Source: Terripilifer sp031921685 (GTDB lineage Bacteria; Pseudomonadota; Alphaproteobacteria; Rhizobiales; Beijerinckiaceae). Taken from it: a stretch of 64,000 nt of DNA. The position numbers and the translations under genes were made by a program. This document shows, in pieces, positions 9,192 to 17,385 of this stretch (position 1 is its first letter; each line of letters opens with the position of its first letter). The notes below the pieces were generated by a model that saw only the letters and a list, made by a program, of their open reading frames with translations, searched no databases and was not told the DNA's origin. The DNA is taken from assembly GCF_031921685.1 (NCBI RefSeq), contig NZ_JAPDHU010000003.1:868001-932000 (forward strand), read 5' to 3'.

Positions 9192-10040
9192 ATGAGCGCA
9201 ACGCTGTTTGGACAATCGGTACTGTCGGGGATTTTCGCCGGCAGTCTCTACGCCTTGATGGGGCTCGGCATGAGCCTCTCCTGGCGTTACCTGCGAGTCA
9301 TCAACATCGCCCATTTCGGCCTGGTGTTTCTGGCCGCTTACATGACCTATGAATTCGCCGGCGTGCGCGGCTACAGCGCGCTCGCCGTCGCCCTCCTGCT
9401 GATCCCCCTGTTCTTCGTGCTGGGCGTGATCCAGCAGGTGCTGATCCTGCGCTTCAACGTCAACGAATTCTCTTCGCTGATCGTCACCTATGGTCTGGCC
9501 ATCATTGCCGAAGCGGTGATCCAGCTCATCTGGTCGGCCGATTTCGTACGCTACGAAAATCGCGCCTTGCACGGCAATGTCGAGGTCGGCACGCTGCTCT
9601 TGCCGGTGGCGGATATCTTATTGGTCGTCATCGCTGTCGGCCTGTGCGTCGCTACCTGGGCCGCCATGCGCTTCACCTGGCTCGGCAAGGCTTTGCGCGC
9701 CGGGCTCGACAATCCCGCCATCGCCGCCGCCTTCGGCGTGCCGAACCAGCGTTTGCTGTTGCTGGTCTCGGGCTTCTCAGCCGCGCTTGCATCGGTCGCC
9801 GGTGTCTTCGTCGCGCTGCTTTACACCTTGGCGCCGAGCCAAATCCTGTCCTGGCTCGGTGTCGTCTTCGCCGCCGTCCTGCTCGGCGGCCTCGGCAATC
9901 CTCTGGGACTTCTCGCCGCCGGCATGCTGATCGGCGTCAGCGAAGCGATCACCATGGCGATCACCGCTCCGTCCTGGGCACCGGTCGTGCCCTTCACCAT
10001 CCTGATCCTGCTTCTCGTGCTATGGCCGCAACGGGTGTGA
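9192..10040 (+). CDS. LivH-type ABC transporter permease
   Basis: A 282-residue inner-membrane permease of the branched-chain amino acid family with about eight hydrophobic segments. The family opening SGIFAGSLYALMGLGMSLSW is near residue 10. The cytoplasmic coupling region contains LRAGLDNPAIAAAFGVP near residue 170. It starts 30 bp after the binding protein and stops 7 bp before the permease-ATPase fusion, so it is cotranscribed with both. Confidence 0.9.
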   Translation: MSATLFGQSVLSGIFAGSLYALMGLGMSLSWRYLRVINIAHFGLVFLAAYMTYEFAGVRGYSALAVALLLIPLFFVLGVIQQVLILRFNVNEFSSLIVTYGLAIIAEAVIQLIWSADFVRYENRALHGNVEVGTLLLPVADILLVVIAVGLCVATWAAMRFTWLGKALRAGLDNPAIAAAFGVPNQRLLLLVSGFSAALASVAGVFVALLYTLAPSQILSWLGVVFAAVLLGGLGNPLGLLAAGMLIGVSEAITMAITAPSWAPVVPFTILILLLVLWPQRV

Positions 10041-10047
10041 GTGGAAT

Positions 10048-11853
10048 ATGGCCTCGGTAACCGCAGACACGCCCGTCATTCCCACCCGCTCCGCTGCCGC
10101 ACGCTTTGGCGTGCCAACCACGCTTGCCGTCGCGCTGGTCTTGCTCCTCCTGTTGCCCGCGCTCGGCCTGCCGCCATTCTTCGAATCCTTCCTCTATCTT
10201 CTATGCCTGTGGATTTCGCTGGCGACCTCCTGGACCATCATCAGCGGCTTCACCGGTTATTTCTCCTTCGGCCATGGCGCTTTCTACGGCGTCGGCATGT
10301 ATACGACCGCCAATCTCGGCGCCTCGCTGCCGATCCTCGTCTGCCTCGTCATCGCCGCGGCATTGGCCGCCTTGCTGAGCCTGGGCATGGGTGCCGTGAT
10401 CTTTCGCGTGCGCCGATTGCGCGGCGAACTGTTCGCGCTGCTGACTTTGGCGATGACCATCGTCGTCGCCACGATCGTCCTCAACACGCCGATCGACGGC
10501 GGTCCGGGCAAATATCTGCTTGGCGTGCAATTGCCGCGCATCTACGACAATTCCGCCACGACGATCTACCTGCTCGGCGCCTGCGTCGCCATCGGCACGC
10601 TCGCCATCACCTATTTCATACAATACGGCCGGCTCGGCCGCGGCCTCTTCGCCATCGCCGACGATGAGGATGTCGCCGAAGGCCTGGGCGTTCCCTCCTA
10701 TCGCTACAAGCTGATCGCCTTCGCCATTTCCTCGGCCATCGCCGGCGTCATCGGCGCCGTCCATGCCATCTTCGTCAGCTATGTCACCGTGTCGGAAACC
10801 TTCTCCAGCACGGTGGCGCTGTTCGTCATCCTGATGAGCGTCATCGGCGGCATGCGCCATTGGCTGGGTCCGGCCATCGGTGCGGTCTTCGTCACGACGA
10901 TCAACTTCGTCTTCGTCTCCGGCGATTCCGCGCTCGCCGCGCGCATCGTCATCGGCCTGGCGCTGATCCTCGCCACTTTGTTCCTGCCGGAAGGCGTCGC
11001 CGGTTTCGTGCAGAAACAGGTGCACAAGCGCCGCGCCGCAGCCAGCAGCAACACCGACACTGCCCCGCACGCGCTCGTGCCAGCCGCACCCGTTGCCGCA
11101 GCGCCGACAGCCACAGAACGACCCATTCTCTTGAAAGGCGAGAACATCAGCCTCGCCTTTCGCGGTGTACAGGCGCTCGATGGCGTCAATTTCGACATTC
11201 GCCAGGGCGAGATTCTCGGCCTCATCGGCCCCAACGGCTCGGGGAAGTCGACGCTCATCAATGTGATGAACGGTTTCTACAAGCCCGACACCGGGCGGCT
11301 GCTGTTCGAGGGCCACGATCTGGCGCAAATGCCGGCGCATCGCATCGCGCGCCTCGGCCTCGCCCGCACCTTCCAAATCCCGCGCCCCTTCCCGCATCTG
11401 AGCGTGCTCGACAATGTGATGGTGGCGGCCATGTTCGGCGGCGCCGCCTATCCGCAGGAAACGGCGCGACGCAAGGCGCTTGAAACGCTGGATTTCGTCG
11501 GCCTCGCCAATCGCGCTGGCGCTTTTCCGAGCGAGTTGAACCTGCACCAGCGCAAATTCCTCGAACTGGCGCGCGCGCTCGTCTCCGATGCCCGCCTCGT
11601 CATGCTCGATGAAGTTTTGGCGGGCCTCACGCCGAGCGAAATCACCAGCGCCATCGCCATGGTCCGCCGCATCCATGGTGGCGAGCGCACCATCGTCTTC
11701 GTCGAACACAATATGCGTGCCGTGATGGAACTGACCGACCGGCTGATCATCCTCAACCAGGGCAAGCTGATTGCCGAAGGCGATCCGCGCACGGTGATGG
11801 ACGATCCGGCGGTGATCCGCGCTTATCTGGGGACGAGCGATGCTGAAGGCTGA
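10048..11853 (+). CDS. LivM-LivG fusion: ABC permease joined to ATP-binding domain
   Basis: A 601-residue fusion. Residues 1 to about 325 are a LivM-type permease (GFTGYFSFGHGAFYGVGMY; ADDEDVAEGLGV coupling loop). An Ala/Pro-rich linker covers about 326-355. Residues from about 356 form a LivG-type ATPase with Walker A GPNGSGKST and Walker B LVMLDE. The ABC signature is LNLHQRK in place of LSGGQ; related LivG fusions also deviate here. The gene overlaps the next ATPase gene by 14 bp. The fusion fixes a 1:1 ratio of LivM and LivG in the complex. Confidence 0.9.
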   Translation: MASVTADTPVIPTRSAAARFGVPTTLAVALVLLLLLPALGLPPFFESFLYLLCLWISLATSWTIISGFTGYFSFGHGAFYGVGMYTTANLGASLPILVCLVIAAALAALLSLGMGAVIFRVRRLRGELFALLTLAMTIVVATIVLNTPIDGGPGKYLLGVQLPRIYDNSATTIYLLGACVAIGTLAITYFIQYGRLGRGLFAIADDEDVAEGLGVPSYRYKLIAFAISSAIAGVIGAVHAIFVSYVTVSETFSSTVALFVILMSVIGGMRHWLGPAIGAVFVTTINFVFVSGDSALAARIVIGLALILATLFLPEGVAGFVQKQVHKRRAAASSNTDTAPHALVPAAPVAAAPTATERPILLKGENISLAFRGVQALDGVNFDIRQGEILGLIGPNGSGKSTLINVMNGFYKPDTGRLLFEGHDLAQMPAHRIARLGLARTFQIPRPFPHLSVLDNVMVAAMFGGAAYPQETARRKALETLDFVGLANRAGAFPSELNLHQRKFLELARALVSDARLVMLDEVLAGLTPSEITSAIAMVRRIHGGERTIVFVEHNMRAVMELTDRLIILNQGKLIAEGDPRTVMDDPAVIRAYLGTSDAEG

Positions 11854-12550
11854 CGCGGTCTGCGTGGGCTATGGAGAGGCCCTCGCGCTCTCGAACATCT
11901 CCTTCGATCTGGGCGCGGGCGAACTCGTCGCCATCATCGGCCCGAACGGCGCCGGCAAGACCACTTTGGTCAATGCGCTGGCGCGCCTGCTGCCGATCCG
12001 CAGCGGCGGCATTCTGCTGGATGGCGAGAACATCGCCCGACTGACGCCGCAGCAATTGGCCGATCGCGGCGTCGCCATCATTCCCGAAGGCCGCCGCCTG
12101 TTCACCTCGATGACGGTCGAGGAAAATCTCGAACTCGGCTGCTATCGGGCCGCCGCCCGTGCCCATAAGCGCGAAGGGCTGGAGCAGGCCTATGCCATGT
12201 TCCCCATTCTCGGCGAACGGCGCCGGCAGATTTCCGGCACGCTGTCGGGCGGGCAGCAGCAGATGGTGGCTTTCGCCCGCGCGCTGATGGCACGTCCGCG
12301 CCTGCTCTTGATCGACGAACCGTCGCTGGGCCTGGCGCCGGTCATCATCAAACAGGTGTTCGAGACCATCGCCCGCATCCACGCGACCGGGGTCTCCATT
12401 CTGCTGATCGAGCAGAATGCCACCAAAGCCTTGGAAGCGGCGCAGCGCGCCTATGTGCTGGATTGCGGCCAGATGATCGCGTCAGGCACGCCGGACGAAT
12501 TGCGCCAACGGCCCGAGATCGGCGCCGCCTATCTCGGGCACGGACACTGA
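11840..12550 (+). CDS. LivF-type ABC transporter ATP-binding protein
   Basis: A 236-residue cytoplasmic ATPase. Walker A is GPNGAGKTT (near residue 35), the ABC signature is LSGGQQQM, and Walker B is LLLIDEP. The block RGVAIIPEGRRLF is characteristic of LivF. The start lies inside the end of the preceding fusion gene, indicating translational coupling. It completes a Liv importer with the binding protein, LivH and LivM-G. It is the last gene of the operon and is followed by an inverted repeat before the convergent nfeD-like gene. Confidence 0.92.
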   Translation: MLKADAVCVGYGEALALSNISFDLGAGELVAIIGPNGAGKTTLVNALARLLPIRSGGILLDGENIARLTPQQLADRGVAIIPEGRRLFTSMTVEENLELGCYRAAARAHKREGLEQAYAMFPILGERRRQISGTLSGGQQQMVAFARALMARPRLLLIDEPSLGLAPVIIKQVFETIARIHATGVSILLIEQNATKALEAAQRAYVLDCGQMIASGTPDELRQRPEIGAAYLGHGH

Positions 12551-12720
12551 AGCAGCACTCCCAGTGACGGTGAGCGCCAGGCGCCTCAGCCAGCACATAA
12601 TTCCGCCGCTTCGCTTTCGTATTTTCAAAGCGATCACGACGGTTGTCGCCCCGCTTCATCGCGGTGGAGGGGGGTATCGGCAAAATCTGAGGAACAACCC
12701 CATGCAAGGCACGTTCTAGG

Positions 12721-12759
12721 TGTCATTCCCACTCGCGCTTCGCGCACCGGGGAATGACA
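12721..12759. terminator. Inverted repeat between convergent livF-like and nfeD-like genes
   Basis: Perfect 10-bp arms TGTCATTCCC (12721-12730) and GGGAATGACA (12750-12759) enclose a loop that can itself pair (GCGC-TTC-GCGC). The position between two convergent stop codons suits a bidirectional terminator, although there is no T-tract. The arms also resemble short palindromic intergenic repeats of alphaproteobacteria. Confidence 0.45.
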
Positions 12760-12783
12760 GCGGGGAGAGATTTAAGCAGGCTG

Positions 12784-13227
12784 CTAGGCCTGTTCGACCT
12801 GCAACACCATGGCGTCCTCAACCCCGACCACTTTGATCTTGGTGCCGGCCGGCAGGTCGGGGCCGCGCACCACCCATTGCGAGTCGTTGACGCGAATGCG
12901 CCCTTCGCCCTGCCGGATCGCTTCACTGAGGATGAAGCTGCGCCCCACCAGCGCGTCGGCCCGGCGGTTGAGAAACGGCTGATCGCCGGCGCTGTCGCGC
13001 GAACCGTAGAACTTGCGGCCGAGCAAGAGCGACACGATGGCGAGAACGCCAAACAGCAGCAGCGCCCACGGCAGCGACAGACTTATCACGCTGAGCACCA
13101 GCCCGGTGGCGATCGCCGCCAAGCCGATCCACAACAGGAACATTCCCGGCGCGATGGCTTCAGCCGCGCAGAGCAATATGCCCCCGACCAGCCACCACCA
13201 CGCCACGTGCAACCCCAGGAAATCCAT
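12784..13227 (-). CDS. NfeD-family membrane protein
   Basis: A 147-residue protein. About three hydrophobic segments fill residues 5-75 (WWWLVGGILLCAAEAIAPGMF; LLWIGLAAIATGLVL; LLFGVLAIVSLLL). A soluble OB-fold-like C-terminal domain follows (about 90-147, with GEGRIRVNDSQWVVRGPDLPAG). This is the short NfeD form that pairs with SPFH/stomatin-like proteins. It lies 24 bp downstream of an SPFH gene on the same strand, so the two form a conserved pair, probably acting in membrane microdomain organisation or protein quality control. Confidence 0.88.
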   Translation of the reverse strand: MDFLGLHVAWWWLVGGILLCAAEAIAPGMFLLWIGLAAIATGLVLSVISLSLPWALLLFGVLAIVSLLLGRKFYGSRDSAGDQPFLNRRADALVGRSFILSEAIRQGEGRIRVNDSQWVVRGPDLPAGTKIKVVGVEDAMVLQVEQA

Positions 13228-13251
13228 CTTTGCCCCTCGTCCTCTACGCGA

Positions 13252-14232
13252 TCAGCCGCGATTGGTCGGCGGCAGACTGCTGCCGCGCCGCGCTTCGCCG
13301 CCAGCCGAGCTGTGCGCCGACGCGGCTTCCCGCGTCAGTTCCGTAATGCCCGCCAGCGTACCGGCGATCCCGGCCATGTCCATGGGCATCAGGAACGTCT
13401 TCTGATTGGTCGAATGCGCCAGGGCATCGATCGCCCGAACATATTTTTCGGCGATGAAATAGTTGAGCGCGGCGATGTCGCCCTTGGCGATGGCTTCCGA
13501 GACGGAGCGTGTTGCTTCGGCTTCCGCCAAGGCTTGACGTTCGCGTGCTTCGGCATCGCGGAAGGCCGCTTCCTTGCGGCCTTCGGCTTCCAGCACGACG
13601 GCCTGCTTGCGGCCTTCGGCGCGCAGGATTTCCGCCTGCCGCTGGCCTTCCGCCTCAAGCACGCTGGCGCGCTTCTCGCGTTCCGCCTTCATCTGCCGCG
13701 CCATCGAGTCGACGAGATCGCGCGGCGGCACGATATCCTTGATCTCGACGCGGTTGGTCTTGATGCCCCAGGGCTGCGCCGCCTGTTCGATCACCGACAG
13801 CAGCCGATTGTTGATCTCATCGCGATGTGACAGCAGTTGGTCGAGGTCCATCGAACCCATGACGGTACGGATATTGGTCATGGTGAGATTGAGCAGAGCG
13901 ATCTCCAGATTGGAGACCTCGTAGGAGGCCCGTGCCGCATCGAGTACCTGGAAGAACAACACGCCATCGACGGAGACGCTGGCATTGTCCTTGGTGATGA
14001 CCTCCTGCGTCGGCACGTCGAGCACCTGCTCCATGACGTTGATCTTGCGACCGATGCGGTCGATCCACGGCATGATGATGCCAAGCCCCGGAAACAGGGT
14101 CTTATAATATTTGCCGAACCGTTCGACCGTATAGGCATAGCCTTGCGGCACCTGCCGCACGCCCATCAGCAGCGTGACGATGACGAACAGAACGAATGCG
14201 ATGGCGAAAAGCCCCAGCCCGGAAATCATCAT
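13252..14232 (-). CDS. SPFH/Band 7 (stomatin-like, QmcA-type) membrane protein
   Basis: Single N-terminal transmembrane segment (MISGLGLFAIAFVLFVIVTLLMG), then a Band 7 domain (about 25-185; RFGKYYKTLFPGL, DVPTQEVITKDNASVSVDGV, MGSMDLDQLLSHRDEIN). A charged Ala/Glu coiled-coil with repeated EAEGRKQA / EAEGRKEA units covers about 190-245. The ATG at 14232 follows GGAAAGGA; the frame is open further upstream, but that part looks non-coding. It is cotranscribed with the downstream nfeD-like gene and is 326 residues long. Confidence 0.88.
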   Translation of the reverse strand: MMISGLGLFAIAFVLFVIVTLLMGVRQVPQGYAYTVERFGKYYKTLFPGLGIIMPWIDRIGRKINVMEQVLDVPTQEVITKDNASVSVDGVLFFQVLDAARASYEVSNLEIALLNLTMTNIRTVMGSMDLDQLLSHRDEINNRLLSVIEQAAQPWGIKTNRVEIKDIVPPRDLVDSMARQMKAEREKRASVLEAEGQRQAEILRAEGRKQAVVLEAEGRKEAAFRDAEARERQALAEAEATRSVSEAIAKGDIAALNYFIAEKYVRAIDALAHSTNQKTFLMPMDMAGIAGTLAGITELTREAASAHSSAGGEARRGSSLPPTNRG

Positions 14233-14397
14233 GATGGAATCCTTTCCCAAGAAGTCGTCACTCTGTCTCACACCATGCGGCTGATGCATGACAAATCGCA
14301 CAGACCGGGTGGCGAGCGCCAGTCCGCGCAGAACTTAAGCGCCCAAACGAACGGCCAATACGTGAGAACACCCCGGTTTTCGCCCCAATGAGACATC

Positions 14398-14439
14398 AAG
14401 TTGCACCCCTGAATGGGGCAAGTTGCACCCTTAATGGGG
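14398..14439 (+). repeat. Tandem pair of about 21-bp repeats with internal dyads
   Basis: Two adjacent copies beginning AAGTTGCACCC are found at 14398-14419 and 14420-14439. Each ends in ATGGGG, so each can fold CCC(C)-N5-GGGG. A degraded third copy (ACTTGCCCCTAATTTCC) follows at about 14461. They lie in the 300-bp gap between the divergent SPFH and transglycosylase genes. Nothing else was recognised in that gap. They may be regulator sites or a remnant of an insertion-sequence end with multiple terminal repeats. Confidence 0.45.
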
Positions 14440-14532
14440 ATGGTAAACAATTCCGAAATGACTTGCCCCTAATTTCCGCTGTCGAAAACCCAAATCCCGC
14501 CGGTCTGCGGGACAGGAATACCGGAGCAAAGC

Positions 14533-15843
14533 ATGGCGTTCGCGCGCAAGAGACTGCGGCCGTTCCACGCGGAACCGCCGATCTCCCCTTCCCTGGCCAC
14601 GGCCACCCATGGCCAGATCCTGCGCACCCTGATTTTCGTCGCCTCCGCGCTTCTCCTCCTGGCTGGCGTTCTGCACTCGACGGCACGTGCGCAAGGAGCC
14701 CCCCGTGGCGCGGCCGCCGAAAGCGGCTTCAGCACATTCGTCTCCGGCCTCTGGTCGGAAGCCCAGGCACGCGGCGTTTCTCGCCAGCTCTTCGACCAGA
14801 TTTTCAGCGGCATGACACCCGACATGTCGCTCCTCAAGCACAGCAGCAAACAGGCCGAATTCGTCAAGCCGGTGTGGAGCTATCTCACTGGCGCCGTGAC
14901 GGCTTCGCGCATTTCGCAAGGCCAGGACATGGCCAAGCGCTATGGCCAGGTGCTGACCGATGTGGAGCGCCGCTACGGCGTCGACCGTTACGTCGTTCTG
15001 GCCATCTGGGGCATGGAAACAAGCTATGGCCAGATGACCGGCGGCAAGAATGTGGTGCGTTCGCTCGCCACTCTGGCTTACGGCAGCGAGCGCCGCGACT
15101 TCTTCCGCAACGAACTGCTGATCGCGCTCACCATTTTGCAGCAGGGCCACATCGGCTATGGGCAGATGAACGGCTCGTGGGCCGGCGCCATGGGCCAGAC
15201 CCAGTTCATGCCGTCGAGCTTCATGAAATATGCGGTCGACTATGACGGCGACGGCCACAAGAACATCTGGACCAGCATCCCCGATGCCATCGCCTCCACC
15301 GCCAATTATCTCGCCGGCTACGGCTGGAGGCGCGGCGAAACCTGGGGCTATGAAGTGGTTATCCCGTCGGGCTTCGACTTCTCCGCGCACGAGCCGCAGA
15401 CCGGCCGTTCCTTCCCGCAATGGGCGGGCCTGGGTGTGCGCCGTGCCGATGGCGAGGCCATGCCATCTGGCGGTGAGGCTTCCCTGTTCCTGCCCGCGGG
15501 CGCGCGCGGCCCGGCCTTCCTGATCACGCCGAACTTCCGCGTCATCAAGTCCTACAACAATTCCCAGGCCTATGCGCTGGGCGTCGCCATCCTCAGCGAC
15601 CGCATCGCCGGGGCCGGCAGTCTGGCGGCCAAATGGCCGACCGGCGACAAGCCGCTCACCACCGCCCAGGCCATGGAAATGCAGCGTCATCTCAATCGGA
15701 TGGGGCTCGATGCCGGCAAGGTCGACGGCAAGATTGGCGAACAGGTGCAGACGGCGATCCGGGCGTTCCAGAAACGGCGCGGCCTGACGCCAGACGGCTA
15801 TGCCACCGTCAGCCTGCTCGAACAGATGCGCTCGCACCGCTGA
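14533..15843 (+). CDS. Lytic murein transglycosylase (MltB family) with peptidoglycan-binding domain
   Basis: Exported enzyme that cleaves the MurNAc-GlcNAc glycan link of peptidoglycan with 1,6-anhydro product formation. A hydrophobic leader lies at residues 30-53 (ending ARAQ). The MltB/SLT-like catalytic domain spans about 65-350, with the expected catalytic Glu E162 in IWGMETSYG and the block GSWAGAMGQTQFMPSSF. A C-terminal PG_binding_1 domain (about 372-433) contains MQRHLNRMGLDAGKVDGKIG. The length of 436 residues is normal for the two-domain form. It is followed after 11 bp by the SGNH-like gene. Confidence 0.9.
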   Translation: MAFARKRLRPFHAEPPISPSLATATHGQILRTLIFVASALLLLAGVLHSTARAQGAPRGAAAESGFSTFVSGLWSEAQARGVSRQLFDQIFSGMTPDMSLLKHSSKQAEFVKPVWSYLTGAVTASRISQGQDMAKRYGQVLTDVERRYGVDRYVVLAIWGMETSYGQMTGGKNVVRSLATLAYGSERRDFFRNELLIALTILQQGHIGYGQMNGSWAGAMGQTQFMPSSFMKYAVDYDGDGHKNIWTSIPDAIASTANYLAGYGWRRGETWGYEVVIPSGFDFSAHEPQTGRSFPQWAGLGVRRADGEAMPSGGEASLFLPAGARGPAFLITPNFRVIKSYNNSQAYALGVAILSDRIAGAGSLAAKWPTGDKPLTTAQAMEMQRHLNRMGLDAGKVDGKIGEQVQTAIRAFQKRRGLTPDGYATVSLLEQMRSHR

Positions 15844-15854
15844 TCTGGTAAAAC

Positions 15855-17267
15855 GTGGGCATGCAGCCCGCCGTGTCGCACGCCGAAGCTCCTCCCAGCC
15901 TTCCAGGCCGGCATAGCGGCCGGATTGGCGGTTGGACTGGCGGCTTCGCACGCGCGCTCAAGCTCAGCCTGGTCGCCATCTTCCTGTTCCTGACCGGCGG
16001 CCCGGCGGTCATAGCCCAATTCGACGATTCCAACAGCGCGCTCTACTGGCAGCGCGAGCGCCAGCGCATGCAGCAGGCGCGCAAGCCCCCCATCGTCGTG
16101 CAGCGGCCGACCCAGCTCATCCGCCGCGCCGCGCCCAAGCGCGGCTTCAGCCGCGAAGTGCCGCACGAACTGCAACCCACCCGTCCGCCCACCGAGACGC
16201 CACCCCCGACCGAAAACGCAGCACCGGCGGCGCCCGCAACCCCCAGCACCCCATCCGCGCCGGCGACCCTTGCCGCCCAGACGCCTCAGGCAGCGACGAC
16301 CACCATCGCCGTCATCGGCGACAACATCGGCCAATTGCTGGCCCAGGGCCTGCAGGAAGCTTTCGAGGAGCGGCCCGATATCGCCATTCTGCGCCGCACC
16401 CGCGAAAATTCCGGTCTCGTGCGCGATGACTATTACGACTGGAATAAGAACGTCCGCGAGCTTCTGGCCAGCAACGACAAGATCAAACTCGCCGTCATCC
16501 TGATCGGCAGCAACGACCGCCAGCAATTGCGCGACGGCAATACGGTACTCGAACCGCGCACGCCGAAATGGAACGCCGCCTATACGGCGCGTGTCGAAGC
16601 GATCGCCACGCAGTTCCGTGACCGCAAGATTCCGCTGCTCTGGGTTGGCCTGCCGGTGATGAAGAACGAGCGGCTGACGGCGGAACTACTGAACTTCAAC
16701 GAAATCTACCGCGATGTCGCCGCCAAGACTGGCGCCACCTATATCGACGTCTGGGAAGGTTTCGTCGACGACCGCAACCAGTTCTCGATCTTCGGCCCTG
16801 ATCTCAACGGCCAGATCGTGCGGCTGCGTACCGGCGATGGCGTGCATTTCACCGGTGCCGGTGCCCGCAAGCTCGCTTATTATGTCGAAGGCGACATCCG
16901 CCGCATTCTCGATGCGCAGAAGCCCAACGAGCCTGCTATCGCCGGTCGGCCGCCCTCGACGCCGTCCCAGCAGCAAGTTACGGTTCGGGTCGATCTGCCG
17001 CCAGAAGTGCCGCCGCCGAATGCCGGCCTTCTGATTCCGCTGCCACCGCCGCCGCCGCAAATCGTCATCCCGGTACGCCCGCCGGCAGGCCCGGTGCTGA
17101 CCCTGACGGCGCCTGATATGTCGCCCGGCGGTCAGCTCGCCACACGGGCCCGCACGCCACGCACCGGCGATCCCAACGATCTGACGCAACGCGCCCTCGT
17201 CACCGGCGCACCAATGGACACGCGGCCCGGCCGCGCCGACGATTTCTCCTGGCCAAGAGTGAATTAA
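15855..17267 (+). CDS. DUF459 / SGNH-hydrolase-like exported protein
   Basis: A 470-residue protein from a GTG; an ATG two codons later is equally possible. It has a membrane-spanning or signal segment (about 36-54), a Pro/Thr-rich stretch (105-148), an SGNH-like domain (about 150-350) and a Pro-rich C-terminus. Expected block V is present (D328 and H331 in GDGVHFTGAG), and GSND (218-221) resembles block III. The first block reads VIGDN (N157), so the usual serine nucleophile is missing. Activity is therefore doubtful or altered. The context with the transglycosylase suggests a cell-wall or polysaccharide role. Confidence 0.75.
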   Translation: MGMQPAVSHAEAPPSLPGRHSGRIGGWTGGFARALKLSLVAIFLFLTGGPAVIAQFDDSNSALYWQRERQRMQQARKPPIVVQRPTQLIRRAAPKRGFSREVPHELQPTRPPTETPPPTENAAPAAPATPSTPSAPATLAAQTPQAATTTIAVIGDNIGQLLAQGLQEAFEERPDIAILRRTRENSGLVRDDYYDWNKNVRELLASNDKIKLAVILIGSNDRQQLRDGNTVLEPRTPKWNAAYTARVEAIATQFRDRKIPLLWVGLPVMKNERLTAELLNFNEIYRDVAAKTGATYIDVWEGFVDDRNQFSIFGPDLNGQIVRLRTGDGVHFTGAGARKLAYYVEGDIRRILDAQKPNEPAIAGRPPSTPSQQQVTVRVDLPPEVPPPNAGLLIPLPPPPPQIVIPVRPPAGPVLTLTAPDMSPGGQLATRARTPRTGDPNDLTQRALVTGAPMDTRPGRADDFSWPRVN

Positions 17268-17385
17268 ACGAGTCAACTGAGACGATCGTGGGCCGGACGA
17301 ACAGCCTTCCATTTGCTACGACGGAACAATCCGACGCCAAATCCGACCTCTGGCTGCGGACCAGCCGTTTATTCAGGAGCCTTGC

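Noticed and set aside
8040..9572. Long minus-strand frame of 510 codons opposite the Liv receptor gene
   Set aside because: It is a GC-driven antisense shadow: low-complexity Arg/His/Gly/Ala-rich translation with no domain, lying fully opposite a well-supported gene with family motifs.
10201..11709. Minus-strand frame of 502 codons opposite the LivM-LivG fusion
   Set aside because: Asp/Glu/Gly-rich shadow translation of a high-GC coding gene.
14431..15951. Minus-strand frame of 506 codons opposite the lytic transglycosylase
   Set aside because: No recognisable motif, no ribosome site and complete overlap with an intact MltB-type gene.
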